64,000 bases of DNA, from the NCBI RefSeq assembly GCF_004347735.1, contig NZ_SLTI01000007.1, positions 248,001 to 312,000 on the forward strand. Reading direction: 5' to 3'. The notes beneath the pieces were generated by a model, which saw only the letters and a program-made list of their open reading frames with translations, made no database searches and was not told where the DNA came from. Of this stretch, positions 28,004 to 36,380 are shown in pieces. Position 1 is the first letter of the stretch. Each line of letters begins with the position of its first letter. Both the position numbers and the translations under genes were made by a program. The DNA comes from Sulfuricurvum sp. IAE1 (GTDB taxonomy: Bacteria; Campylobacterota; Campylobacteria; Campylobacterales; Sulfurimonadaceae).

Positions 28004-29310
28004 GATCGGATTTTCGTCTCGAGCCATCCCCGCGCACGGTAAACCCGCCAGAACCACCATCCCTTGATAAATGTCTCCACCGTCATCGCGACATAAACCC
28101 AGAAGATTCCCAGCCCCCCCTTCATCACAAGATACGAGGGGATGATCCGGAACAGCCACAGCGAAAGAATCGATATCCTCATCGTCGTTTTCGTCGCTCC
28201 CGAACCACGCAACGCCCCGCTGAGGACGAACGTCAGTGCGAGCGGAACCTGTGAAATCCCTACGAGTCTCAAATAGATGGACGCATACTCGATCGTTGCG
28301 GCGTCATCGGTAAAAATCGCGGCAAGGTATTCAGGGAGAGCGACCAGAACAACCCCCACCGTTCCCATGAACACCATCGCGATTTTCGCACTGATCACTC
28401 CCGAAGCGTAAGCATCGTCGTATCGACGAGCGCCGATGAACTGACCGGCCAGCACCATGGCGGCTACCGAGAATCCGAATCCCGGCATAAACGCCAGCGC
28501 TTCGATCCGCAATCCGATCTGATACCCCGCCAGCGCCTGCGTTCCGTACGAGGCGATGATGACCACAAACAGCAAAAACGACGAGACGCCGACAACCCGT
28601 TCAAACGCCGCGGGCAGCCCGATTGAGAATATCCGGCGTACATCCGCCCATACGAAAAGGGGGTAAACGTCCAGAACACCGCCCTTTCGAAACAACAGCC
28701 ATCCGTATGCCGCGATACCGAACCCGTACGCGCATACGGTGGCGTATGCGGCCCCCGCGACCCCCATCGGCTCGAAACCGCCGTGACCGAAAATAAAGAG
28801 ATAATTCAGCCCCGCGTTCAACAAGGCCGAAAATATTTTGATGACCAGAGAACTTTTAGTGTCCCCGGCAGCGGAAAGAGCGTTGTATGCCAGCGTATCG
28901 AGAAAAATCAGCCCCATCCCAAGACACAATATCTGAAAGTAGTCACTGCCCAGGGCGATGACGTCGCCATCCGAACCCATCCAGCGAAAGAAATCGGCCG
29001 CATAAAACCATCCGATGCTTCCGATCCCCACGGAACCGGCAAGGGCTATCCAGCCTCCGGCATAAACGACGGCCGACGCCCTGTTACGCCGGCCGCTCCC
29101 GATGTAACGCGCGATCAGGGCGCTTGATCCGACCCCAAAAAGAGTCATCATCGCCTGTATCACCATCATAAACTGCATCGACAGCCCGACCGCCGCGAGG
29201 GCCGCAGCCCCCAATACCCCTACCATCATCATGTCGATGAGGATCTGGATAATATCAAGAAGATGCTTCAACGCCGCCGGAACGGCAAGGCGCAAAACAT
29301 GGCGCTTCAT
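28000..29310 (-). CDS. MATE family cation-coupled exporter
   Basis: The 436-residue protein has about twelve hydrophobic segments. The first region (LRLAVPAALKHLLDIIQILIDMMMVGVLG) and LSMQFMMVIQAMMTLFGVGSSALIARYIG match the start of MATE exporters, which expel cationic drugs using Na+ or H+ gradients. A second half with GFGFSVAAMVLAGQFIGARR repeats the pattern. It follows a small unknown gene with an ATGA overlap, and that gene follows an MFS transporter in the same way. The exported compound is unknown. Confidence 0.93.
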   Translation of the reverse strand: MKRHVLRLAVPAALKHLLDIIQILIDMMMVGVLGAAALAAVGLSMQFMMVIQAMMTLFGVGSSALIARYIGSGRRNRASAVVYAGGWIALAGSVGIGSIGWFYAADFFRWMGSDGDVIALGSDYFQILCLGMGLIFLDTLAYNALSAAGDTKSSLVIKIFSALLNAGLNYLFIFGHGGFEPMGVAGAAYATVCAYGFGIAAYGWLLFRKGGVLDVYPLFVWADVRRIFSIGLPAAFERVVGVSSFLLFVVIIASYGTQALAGYQIGLRIEALAFMPGFGFSVAAMVLAGQFIGARRYDDAYASGVISAKIAMVFMGTVGVVLVALPEYLAAIFTDDAATIEYASIYLRLVGISQVPLALTFVLSGALRGSGATKTTMRISILSLWLFRIIPSYLVMKGGLGIFWVYVAMTVETFIKGWWFWRVYRARGWLETKIRS

Positions 29311-29606
29311 CGCGTTTGCGCCGCCCCCTGCAAGATCTGCGATACTTTTTCCATCGCCGTAAACAGTTCCTCTTTCGTTCCGTATCGCAGTTCCACACGG
29401 TTAAGAGGCACCTCCCCGACCGGATCAAAATCACACACCAGCACGTATGACTCGACCCGGACGACGTCTGATTTCATCTCCGCCCATTCAAGCGATACCG
29501 ATGCCGTTTCTCCCGCGGCATGGACCACTGCGGCCGGGTAAAGCCGCGTCACCCGGGAGAGATCGATTTTTTTCTCTCCCTCTTCGAACCACAATTCACC
29601 GTTCAT
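29307..29606 (-). CDS. Hypothetical protein, 99 aa, between two exporters
   Basis: I do not recognise this family. The protein is small, acidic and beta-rich looking, with alternating short hydrophobic strands (ATASVSLEW, VRVESYVLVCDFDPV), no signal peptide and no membrane segment. It is locked into the transporter cassette by four-base ATGA overlaps on both sides, so its synthesis is probably coupled to both exporters. It may be a cytoplasmic accessory, but the sequence gives no direct clue. Confidence 0.72.
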   Translation of the reverse strand: MNGELWFEEGEKKIDLSRVTRLYPAAVVHAAGETASVSLEWAEMKSDVVRVESYVLVCDFDPVGEVPLNRVELRYGTKEELFTAMEKVSQILQGAAQTR

Positions 29607-30808
29607 TCGATCTCCTTTAGCCTGTAATGACGTCGTAACCAGCCGTAGTAAACGGCAGCCGCGAGAAAAACGCTCCCTAAAACCAGGGTGATCGTTTCGA
29701 GTGAAACGCCCCGCTGCGCGAGGCTCCCTATCAAGATCGACGCCAAAGCGCCGACTCCCAGGAAAATCATGTCGTTGTAAGCAACGACCCGCCCGTAGAA
29801 ATCACGGTGCGTATGATGCTGCAGCAACGTATAGGTATACGACCACAACGTTGTCGTCACGAATCCGACCAGTACCGCAGCGGCCAGGGATGCGTAAAAA
29901 TTCTCCATAACCGCCGACCAAAGGGCGATTGCCGCCGCTTCGGCGACGAACAGCCATCCCAGCCGGGCGTTGTTAATCCAGTGTCCCAGCACCATCGGAC
30001 CGATCACCAGCCCCAGTGCGCGCGCGGCGTTTTGGAGCCCGATCCCCAAGGAAACGGCGACGATGTCGGCATAATAGTGTTTTGCCGTCAGCGCTACCAG
30101 CGCGTCGAATGCCGTAAACCCCAGCACCGCGTGCAGAAGCATCAGGTGAACGACGACCCGGTTTCGGCCGATGTAGCGCATCGCCTCGCTCATCATCGCG
30201 GTGAATCGGGAGGGGTGGGCCGTTGTCTTTTTTTCCAGCTTCAGCCCCCAGGCCAACACCAAAACAACCCCGAACAATCCCGCATCGAGCAAAAAGGCGG
30301 GAACGACCCCGATCCAGTAAACGACAACCCCGCTGAGGGCCATCCCCAGAGTGTAGGACAGCGACCAGATGATCGAATGGATTTCGTTGGCCGTTTGCAG
30401 CGCCTTTCCTTCGAGTATGCGGGGGAGAAGCGACATCTCCACGGTAAAATGAAAACTTGCGGCCCCCATCCGGATAAATACCAGCAGATACAACAAAGGG
30501 AGCATCGAAACCGAATCCACACCGATCAAGGAGAGGGTACAGACGATTTCGATAATGGTGAGAATAATCATCAGCCGTCGGGGGTCGATCCGGTCCACCA
30601 GAACCCCGCTCAGCGGAGCCTGGAATACGCCGGGAAGAAAATGGAGCGCCGCCACCAGCGCGATCGTCGCCGCATCCGCTCCCATCTGGATCAGCAGCGT
30701 GTAGATGGCGACGTTGCTGAACCACGCCCCGAAATAGGCGATCAGCTGGATCGCCGAAAGACGCCGCAGCAGCGGTTCGTTTCGTAAAAGAGCCCAGTAT
30801 CGTTTCAT
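29603..30808 (-). CDS. MFS family transporter
   Basis: The 401-residue protein has around twelve membrane segments and MFS landmarks: FSNVAIYTLLIQMGADAATIALVAALHFLPG, then VLVDRIDPRRLMIILTI, the loop 2-3 motif (D-R-x-x-x-R-R). Related proteins are drug or lysophospholipid exporters of the MFS_3/TetV type. It is the first gene of a three-gene, ATGA-linked operon with the 99-residue protein and the MATE exporter. Confidence 0.9.
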   Translation of the reverse strand: MKRYWALLRNEPLLRRLSAIQLIAYFGAWFSNVAIYTLLIQMGADAATIALVAALHFLPGVFQAPLSGVLVDRIDPRRLMIILTIIEIVCTLSLIGVDSVSMLPLLYLLVFIRMGAASFHFTVEMSLLPRILEGKALQTANEIHSIIWSLSYTLGMALSGVVVYWIGVVPAFLLDAGLFGVVLVLAWGLKLEKKTTAHPSRFTAMMSEAMRYIGRNRVVVHLMLLHAVLGFTAFDALVALTAKHYYADIVAVSLGIGLQNAARALGLVIGPMVLGHWINNARLGWLFVAEAAAIALWSAVMENFYASLAAAVLVGFVTTTLWSYTYTLLQHHTHRDFYGRVVAYNDMIFLGVGALASILIGSLAQRGVSLETITLVLGSVFLAAAVYYGWLRRHYRLKEIE

Positions 30809-30845
30809 GAACGCAAGGGTAGCACATATAATCGAAGAAGCGCCC

Positions 30846-30872
30846 TAAAGTTTTTTTTCCGATAGACGATTT
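30846..30872 (+). promoter_or_regulatory. Sigma-28 (FliA) type promoter of flaG
   Basis: TAAAGTTT (30846-30853), an 11-base spacer and GACGATTT (30865-30872) match the FliA consensus TAAAGTTT-N11-GCCGATAA, with the first block perfect, spacing exact and CGAT kept. It lies 41 bases before the flaG ATG. A TATAAT at 30827-30832 is an alternative sigma-70 box. Confidence 0.65.
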
Positions 30873-30912
30873 AGGGGTATCAAATGTTCCAACCTATCAG
30901 TAGGAGAAAAAA

Positions 30913-31308
30913 ATGGAAGTTCTACAATCAACCGCAAAGATGCAGCAAAGCCAGATGGCGATGCCCAAAAGCGGCGGAGTCGAGGCACCCAGTACACAAA
31001 ACGTACAGCAGATGCAGCAAAATCAGATGAATGAGAACAAAGCGTCTGAAAAAAGTAACGAGCCAAAAATCGCAAGTGGCGACTATCAAAAAGAGATGGA
31101 AAAACTGGTACTCGAGCTGAACCGCTCCCTCAATCCGTTCAATACGTCTCTTCGTTTCGGATTTGACAGCTCGTCGGAAGATTTTTACGTATCGGTGATC
31201 GATACAAAAACCAATAACATGATCCGTCGCTTCCCGGCGGAAGAAGCGCAAGTGATTCTTCCCAAGATCCAAGAGATAAACGGCCTGCTTTTTGATGAAA
31301 GCGTCTGA
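30913..31308 (+). CDS. flaG: Flagellar protein FlaG
   Basis: FlaG is a small flagellar protein thought to influence filament length. The N-terminal ~50 residues are Gln/Met/Asn-rich and unstructured looking; the conserved FlaG domain runs from about residue 60 to the end (LVLELNRSLNPFNTSLRFGFD, VSVIDTKTNNMIRRFPAEEAQVILPKI). AGGAG lies six bases before the ATG. In most Campylobacterota flaG is followed by fliD and fliS; fliD is missing here and the next gene is fliS. Confidence 0.93.
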   Translation: MEVLQSTAKMQQSQMAMPKSGGVEAPSTQNVQQMQQNQMNENKASEKSNEPKIASGDYQKEMEKLVLELNRSLNPFNTSLRFGFDSSSEDFYVSVIDTKTNNMIRRFPAEEAQVILPKIQEINGLLFDESV

Positions 31309-31366
31309 AGCCGGTCCCACGCCTTCCGAACCAGAAAAAGAACAAGAACAAGAAAAAGGATTTTCG

Positions 31367-31741
31367 ATGTACAACAACAATCTTGCCTACAATACTTATA
31401 TTCAAAACGACATCGTCGTTGAATCGCCGGCCAAACTCGTCCAGATGATGTATGAGGGGATTTTGCGTTTCAACATGCAGGCAAAACGGTGCATCGAAAC
31501 CGGCGATATCGAGAAACGGACCTACTGGATCAACCGTTCTTCCGCCGTCATCAATGAATTGATCCATATTCTCGACTATTCCCACGGAGACGTCGCCTAT
31601 TACCTGGCGGGCCTGTACAACTACCAGCTTCAACTGCTGATGGAAGCCGCGCTTTATAAAGACACGGCTAAAATCGACGAAGTCAACAATGTTATGAAAG
31701 GGCTCCTCGAAGCATGGAAAGAGAGCACAAATGTGGGTTGA
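31367..31741 (+). CDS. fliS: Flagellar export chaperone FliS
   Basis: FliS binds the C-terminus of flagellin in the cytoplasm and delivers it to the export gate. The start is ATG 31367 (MYNNNLAYNTYIQNDIVVES), with AAAAAGGA seven bases upstream; the longer frame from 31292 overlaps flaG and adds a Glu-rich stretch not found in the family. Helical segments with PAKLVQMMYEGILRFNMQAKRCI and the central INELIHILDYSHGDVAYYLAGLYNYQLQ fit FliS. Length 124 aa is normal. Confidence 0.95.
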   Translation: MYNNNLAYNTYIQNDIVVESPAKLVQMMYEGILRFNMQAKRCIETGDIEKRTYWINRSSAVINELIHILDYSHGDVAYYLAGLYNYQLQLLMEAALYKDTAKIDEVNNVMKGLLEAWKESTNVG

Positions 31742-31985
31742 ACGCTTTAAAGCGGCCCTGGTGCTCGAAGAGCCCGACACGATCGCAGCACTGCTCGATG
31801 AAATGCCCCGGTTTGAAACCCGTCAGGAAGTAGAAGAAGCCGCTTATCTTCTGCTGCAGGCTTCTGAAATGATCGAACAGCAAAAACGCCTTACCGCTCA
31901 TACACTCCAACATCTCAAGAGCACCATCGATTTTCTCAAATCATCCCAAACTCCCGCTGACTCCTCTTTAAATATCAAACTTTAA
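31731..31985 (+). CDS. Small helical protein, possible FliT-type chaperone
   Basis: The 84-residue product overlaps the fliS end by 11 bases, which suggests translational coupling. It is predicted fully helical, acidic in the first half, with no signal peptide or membrane segment. Position and size match FliT, the FliD chaperone that often follows fliS, but the sequence itself does not show a recognisable FliT signature. The gene may be present because fliS needs a partner even though fliD is elsewhere. Function is a positional guess. Confidence 0.65.
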   Translation: MWVERFKAALVLEEPDTIAALLDEMPRFETRQEVEEAAYLLLQASEMIEQQKRLTAHTLQHLKSTIDFLKSSQTPADSSLNIKL

Positions 31986-32008
31986 CGCCATTCTCATTCT
32001 TTTTTTGA

Positions 32009-32014
32009 TAGAAT
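32009..32014 (+). promoter_or_regulatory. Probable -10 box for argG
   Basis: TAGAAT follows a T-run (TTTTTTTGA) 68 bases before the argG ATG. The T-rich upstream stretch is typical of Campylobacterota sigma-70 promoters, which lack a firm -35. Confidence 0.5.
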
Positions 32015-32081
32015 CGCGGTATTCACTCCATTCCATTTCCGATGTATGAAGTCCGGGGATCAATTAAGAAGGATACTGATT

Positions 32082-33299
32082 ATGAAAAAAGAGGTCAAAA
32101 AAGTCGTTCTCGCCTATTCCGGCGGATTGGACACCAGCGTTATTTTAAAATGGCTCCAAGATGAATACAAATGCGAAGTCGTTACGTTCACCGCCGATAT
32201 CGGCCAGGGCGAAGAGGTGGAGCCGGCCCGTGCGAAAGCGCTGAGCCTTGGGATCAAACCTGAAAACATCTATATCGAAGACCTGCGCGAGGAATTCGTT
32301 CGCGATTACGTATTCCCCATGTTCCGCGCCAACGCGATCTACGAAGGGGAATATCTCCTGGGAACATCGATCGCACGCCCGCTCATTGCCAAACGTCAGG
32401 CCGAAATCGCCCGTATTACCGGTGCGGATGCCGTCAGCCACGGAGCCACCGGTAAAGGAAACGACCAGGTACGTTTTGAAATGGGGTATCTGGGACAAAA
32501 CAGTTCACTGACCATCATCGCCCCTTGGCGCGAGTGGGATTTGAACTCCCGTGAAAAACTCCTCGCCTATGCCGCCGAGCACGGGATCAAAATCGAAATG
32601 AGCGGAAAAAAATCGCCGTATTCGATGGACGCCAACCTGCTTCACATCTCCTATGAGGGGGGAATCCTCGAAGATCCCGCTGCAGAGCCGGAAGAGAGCA
32701 TGTGGCGCTGGACGGTCTCTCCCGAAAACGCACCGGATGAACCCGAGTACATCGAGATCGGGTACGAAAAAGGAGACCCGGTCAGTCTCAACGGCAAAAC
32801 CCTCTCGCCTGCGGTTATGCTCGAACAGCTCAATATCATCGCCGGACGTCACGGAATCGGCCGTGCCGACATCGTCGAAAACCGCTACGTCGGTATGAAA
32901 AGCCGCGGATGCTACGAAACGCCGGGTGGAACGATCATGCTTCGCGCCCACCGCGCCATCGAATCGATTACCCTCGACCGCGAAGCGGCTCACCTCAAAG
33001 ACGAGCTGATGCCCCGCTACGCCAAACTGATTTACAACGGTTTCTGGTTCTCACCGGAACGTGAAATGCTCCAGGCCGCCATCGACAAAACCCAGGAAAA
33101 CGTGCGTGGTACGGTACGTCTTAAACTCTACAAAGGCAATGTCATGGTCGTCGGACGCAGTTCGGACGTATCGCTTTTCAATGCCGATTACTGTACATTT
33201 GAAGAAGACGCCGTCTACGATCAAAAAGACGCGGCAGGTTTCATCAAACTCAATGCATTGCGCTTTATCATCGCCGGCAAGGCCCGTAAAAACAAATAA
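32082..33299 (+). CDS. argG: Argininosuccinate synthase
   Basis: ArgG condenses citrulline and aspartate with ATP in arginine synthesis. The start is ATG 32082, preceded by AAGAAGGA; the frame from 32046 is too long. The ATP-binding loop [16 protein letters not shown] at residues ~9-24, the citrulline/aspartate site [15 protein letters not shown] and [20 protein letters not shown] identify the enzyme. At 405 aa it has the usual length. It is the first of a long plus-strand series running to 48884. Confidence 0.97.
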   Translation: MKKEVKKVVLAYSGGLDTSVILKWLQDEYKCEVVTFTADIGQGEEVEPARAKALSLGIKPENIYIEDLREEFVRDYVFPMFRANAIYEGEYLLGTSIARPLIAKRQAEIARITGADAVSHGATGKGNDQVRFEMGYLGQNSSLTIIAPWREWDLNSREKLLAYAAEHGIKIEMSGKKSPYSMDANLLHISYEGGILEDPAAEPEESMWRWTVSPENAPDEPEYIEIGYEKGDPVSLNGKTLSPAVMLEQLNIIAGRHGIGRADIVENRYVGMKSRGCYETPGGTIMLRAHRAIESITLDREAAHLKDELMPRYAKLIYNGFWFSPEREMLQAAIDKTQENVRGTVRLKLYKGNVMVVGRSSDVSLFNADYCTFEEDAVYDQKDAAGFIKLNALRFIIAGKARKNK

Positions 33300-33308
33300 G
33301 GAACATCC

Positions 33309-34040
33309 ATGAGCGGAACGATCAAAAAAATCGACCCCGAATCGGTCGAATTTAAAGAAGAACTCGAAAAAACAATTAAATTTACCGACAAGGTATGTGC
33401 GCAGTTCGGGTTTGTCTACAATCCCGATCCCGAAATCAACCAGGGAATCCAGTTCGGGTTGACCCGGAACAAACTGATCCACGGAAAGCGTTATTGTCCC
33501 TGTTTCTTTGTCACCGGGAACAAAGAAGAAGATCGCATCTGCCCCTGTAAACCGGCGCTGGAACACGAAATCCCCACAGACGGCGTATGCCACTGCCAGA
33601 TTTTCTGTACTCCCGCCTACGCGGCTTCGCAGCTTAAAAACGAAGAGATCGAAGCGGTCGTGCACCAGCATTCACGCGGTCTAAGCGCCGAAGAGTGCCA
33701 AATCCTGCTGAACAAAAGCGATATCGACAGCGACGAACTTACCGCTCTCATCGAAGCGCGTACACTGGGCATGGTCGATTTTAAAATCGTCGACGTTCGC
33801 GAATGGATGGAATGGAAAATGGGCCGTATCGCGGGTGCAGACCACCTGGTTCCGACCAGCAGCTTTTTTCAAACCCTCAACGAAGCCGCGATCGGTAAAG
33901 ACGAACACATCATCGTCTACTGCCACGTCGGAAGCCGCAGTGCACATTGCCAGCGGATATTGACCGACATGGGATACACCAACGTATCCAACCTTGCCCA
34001 CGGAATCGTCTCGTACGGCGGCGAAATCGTCCGGGGCTGA
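33309..34040 (+). CDS. Ferredoxin:thioredoxin reductase catalytic-like domain fused to rhodanese
   Basis: The first ~105 residues carry the three Cys pairs of the FTR catalytic (beta) subunit: C63-P-C65, C78-P-C80 and C94-H-C96. In plant FTR four of these hold a [4Fe-4S] cluster and two form the redox disulfide that passes electrons from ferredoxin to thioredoxin. From about residue 155 a rhodanese domain follows ([19 protein letters not shown], active-site Cys205 in VYCHVGSRS). No FTR alpha subunit is nearby. A fused FTR-rhodanese would link electron supply to sulfane sulfur transfer; that is inference. It lies nine bases after argG and 14 before rplI. Length 243 aa. Confidence 0.88.
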   Translation: MSGTIKKIDPESVEFKEELEKTIKFTDKVCAQFGFVYNPDPEINQGIQFGLTRNKLIHGKRYCPCFFVTGNKEEDRICPCKPALEHEIPTDGVCHCQIFCTPAYAASQLKNEEIEAVVHQHSRGLSAEECQILLNKSDIDSDELTALIEARTLGMVDFKIVDVREWMEWKMGRIAGADHLVPTSSFFQTLNEAAIGKDEHIIVYCHVGSRSAHCQRILTDMGYTNVSNLAHGIVSYGGEIVRG

Positions 34041-34054
34041 TCGAAGGGACCTGT

Positions 34055-34501
34055 ATGAAAGTATTATTGACCAAAGACGTCAAAGGGGTCGGAAAAGCGG
34101 GCGAGATCAAAGAAGTCGCCGACGGCTACGGAAAAAACTTCCTCATCGGTAAAGGGCTCGCGCTTGCCGCGACCAATGAAGTACTCAAGAAGTACGAAGC
34201 GGAACAACGGAAAAAAGCAGCTGACGAAGCGGCGGAAATCGAGCGCCTCAATGCCCTGAAAAGCCGTCTTGGGGACCTCAAGGTCGTCATTACCAAAAAA
34301 CTCGGTAATACCGGTCACCTTTTTGGCGCCGTGACAAAAGACGAAATTGCCGATGCGCTCAAAGCCCAGTACGGGATAGAAATCGATAAAAAAGAACTCG
34401 ATGCCAAGCACGGGATCAAAACAACCGGCCTTCACGACCTGGATCTCAAACTCGGGCACGGTATCCACGCCACCCTTCATCTCGAAATCAAAGGGGAATA
34501 A
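34055..34501 (+). CDS. rplI: 50S ribosomal protein L9
   Basis: L9 binds domain V of 23S rRNA. The start is ATG 34055 ([18 protein letters not shown]); the longer frame lies inside the preceding gene. The N-terminal signature with [17 protein letters not shown], the long central helix and the C-terminal domain ([20 protein letters not shown]) are complete. At 148 aa it has the usual length. rplI-hslV-hslU-era is the H. pylori HP0514-HP0517 order. Confidence 0.97.
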   Translation: MKVLLTKDVKGVGKAGEIKEVADGYGKNFLIGKGLALAATNEVLKKYEAEQRKKAADEAAEIERLNALKSRLGDLKVVITKKLGNTGHLFGAVTKDEIADALKAQYGIEIDKKELDAKHGIKTTGLHDLDLKLGHGIHATLHLEIKGE

Positions 34502-34503
34502 GC

Positions 34504-35037
34504 ATGTTCGACGCCACCACCATACTCGCCTATAAAGGACGCAACAAAGCCGTTATCGGCGGTGACGGGCAGGTGACGTTCGGCCATACCGTTCTCAAAA
34601 ACAACGCGACCAAAATCCGCACCCTGCACAACGGAGAGATCCTCGCCGGTTTTGCGGGTTCGACCGCGGATGCGTTTAACCTTTTTGATATGTTCGAAGA
34701 ACACCTGGCCCATCGTAAAGGCGAACTTATCAAAGCGGTTATCGACTTTTCCAAAGCGTGGCGAAAGGACAAAATCCTCCGCCGCCTCGAAGCGATGATG
34801 ATCGTCCTCAACACCGAGCATATATTCATCCTGACAGGGAACGGAGACGTCGTCGAACCCGAAGACGGCGAGCTGGCCGCAATCGGCAGCGGCGGAAGCT
34901 ATGCCATCGCCGCCGCACGAGCACTGAAGCACCATTCCGCCCTGGACGAAGAAGCGCTCGTCAAAGAGTCCCTCTCCATCGCTGCGGATTTGTGCATCTA
35001 TACGAATCACAACATCAAAACTCTCACCCTCGGATAA
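34504..35037 (+). CDS. hslV: ATP-dependent protease HslV (ClpQ) peptidase subunit
   Basis: HslV is the threonine-protease chamber that degrades proteins fed by HslU. Most HslV proteins begin M-T-T and expose Thr after Met removal. Here the start is [12 protein letters not shown], so the catalytic Thr would be residue 5, freed by removing a four-residue MFDA prosegment, as in H. pylori HslV (MFEATTIL). The rest ([41 protein letters not shown]) fits the family. Two bases separate it from rplI. Confidence 0.96.
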   Translation: MFDATTILAYKGRNKAVIGGDGQVTFGHTVLKNNATKIRTLHNGEILAGFAGSTADAFNLFDMFEEHLAHRKGELIKAVIDFSKAWRKDKILRRLEAMMIVLNTEHIFILTGNGDVVEPEDGELAAIGSGGSYAIAAARALKHHSALDEEALVKESLSIAADLCIYTNHNIKTLTLG

Positions 35038-35042
35038 GACGC

Positions 35043-36371
35043 ATGAACATGACCCCCCAAGAGATCGTCGATTATCTCGACCAGCACATCATCGGACAAA
35101 GAGATGCGAAAAAAACGATCGCCCTGGCGCTTCGGACCCGGTATCGCCGATTGCTTCTCGATCCGGCGCTGCGCGAGGAGATCATGCCCAAAAACATCCT
35201 GATGATCGGTTCGACCGGGGTCGGAAAAACCGAAATATCCCGCCGGCTGGCAAAACTCATGCAGCTTCCCTTCATCAAAGTCGAGGCGAGCAAATACACC
35301 GAGGTCGGATTCGTCGGGCGGGACGTCGAGTCAATGGTCAGAGACCTGGTCATGACCGCCCTTGCGATGGTCAAAGCCGAGCATACCGAAAACAATGCCG
35401 AAGCGATCGAACAGTACGTGATGGACACGATCCTCAAAAAACTTCTCCCCGAACCTTCCCATTTTGCATCGGATACCAAACGGGAAGAATACACCGCATC
35501 CAAAGAGCGGATGAAAGAGCGTATCGCGAACGGCGAAATGGACGAGCGGACGATCGAAATCGACCTCCCGAAAGGAAACGTCGAATTCAACGATACCAAC
35601 ATGCCGCCTGAAATCGCGCGGGTTCAGGAATCTTTTTCCCGGATGTTTTCGGTTATGGGCAAAGAGGACTCCAAAAAAGAGGTAACGGTCAAAGAGGCCA
35701 AAGAAATCCTTCGCCAGGAAGCGTCCGAAACCCTTCTAAACCAGGAACAGATCAAGCGCGAAGCGCTCCGCCGCGTCGAAGAGGGGGGAATTATTTTCCT
35801 CGATGAGATCGATAAAATCGCCGTAAGCGCCCGAAGCGACGGACGAAACGATCCCAGCAAGGAAGGAGTGCAGCGAGACCTGCTCCCGATTGTGGAGGGG
35901 AGTATCGTTTCGACCAAATTCGGACCCGTCAAAACCGATCATATCCTTTTCATCGCGGCCGGTGCGTTTCACCTGACCAAGCCCAGCGACCTGATACCCG
36001 AACTACAGGGACGTTTTCCCCTGCGTGTCGAGCTCGAACCGCTCGACGAAGAAGCGCTTTATCAAATTCTGACCAAACCGAAAAACTCGTTGCTCGAGCA
36101 ATACAAAGCGCTGCTCGCAACCGAAAACGTAACCCTCGAATTCGATGATGCGGCGATACGCGCCATGGCAAGCTATTCGCAAAAAGCCAACGACAAAACC
36201 GAAGACATCGGTGCCAGACGCCTTCATACCGTCGTCGAAAAAGTTCTGGAAGAGATCAGTTTCAACGCGGTTCTGCACCGAAACACCACGGTCACCGTCA
36301 CCGCCGAAACGGTCAATGCCATTCTTTCACCCGTCGTCGAGAACGAAGATCTCGCACGCTACATTCTCTAA
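35043..36371 (+). CDS. hslU: ATP-dependent protease HslU (ClpY) ATPase subunit
   Basis: HslU is the hexameric AAA+ unfoldase partner of HslV. The start is ATG 35043 (MNMTPQEIVDYLDQHIIGQ); the longer frame to 34758 lies inside hslV. Walker A GSTGVGKTEISRRLAKL, the I-domain around residues ~110-240, Walker B IIFLDEIDKIA, GVQRDLLPIVEGS and the C-terminal IGARRLHTVVEKVLE are all clear. Length 442 aa matches E. coli HslU. Confidence 0.98.
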   Translation: MNMTPQEIVDYLDQHIIGQRDAKKTIALALRTRYRRLLLDPALREEIMPKNILMIGSTGVGKTEISRRLAKLMQLPFIKVEASKYTEVGFVGRDVESMVRDLVMTALAMVKAEHTENNAEAIEQYVMDTILKKLLPEPSHFASDTKREEYTASKERMKERIANGEMDERTIEIDLPKGNVEFNDTNMPPEIARVQESFSRMFSVMGKEDSKKEVTVKEAKEILRQEASETLLNQEQIKREALRRVEEGGIIFLDEIDKIAVSARSDGRNDPSKEGVQRDLLPIVEGSIVSTKFGPVKTDHILFIAAGAFHLTKPSDLIPELQGRFPLRVELEPLDEEALYQILTKPKNSLLEQYKALLATENVTLEFDDAAIRAMASYSQKANDKTEDIGARRLHTVVEKVLEEISFNAVLHRNTTVTVTAETVNAILSPVVENEDLARYIL

Positions 36372-36380
36372 AGGATTTCA

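Noticed and set aside
31292..31366. Longer fliS starting at 31292
   Set aside because: The extra Glu/Lys-rich residues are absent from FliS, overlap flaG and lack a ribosome site, whereas AAGGA precedes ATG 31367.
34758..35042. Longer hslU starting at 34758
   Set aside because: It lies inside hslV in a different frame and is arginine-rich shadow sequence; the standard start is ATG 35043.
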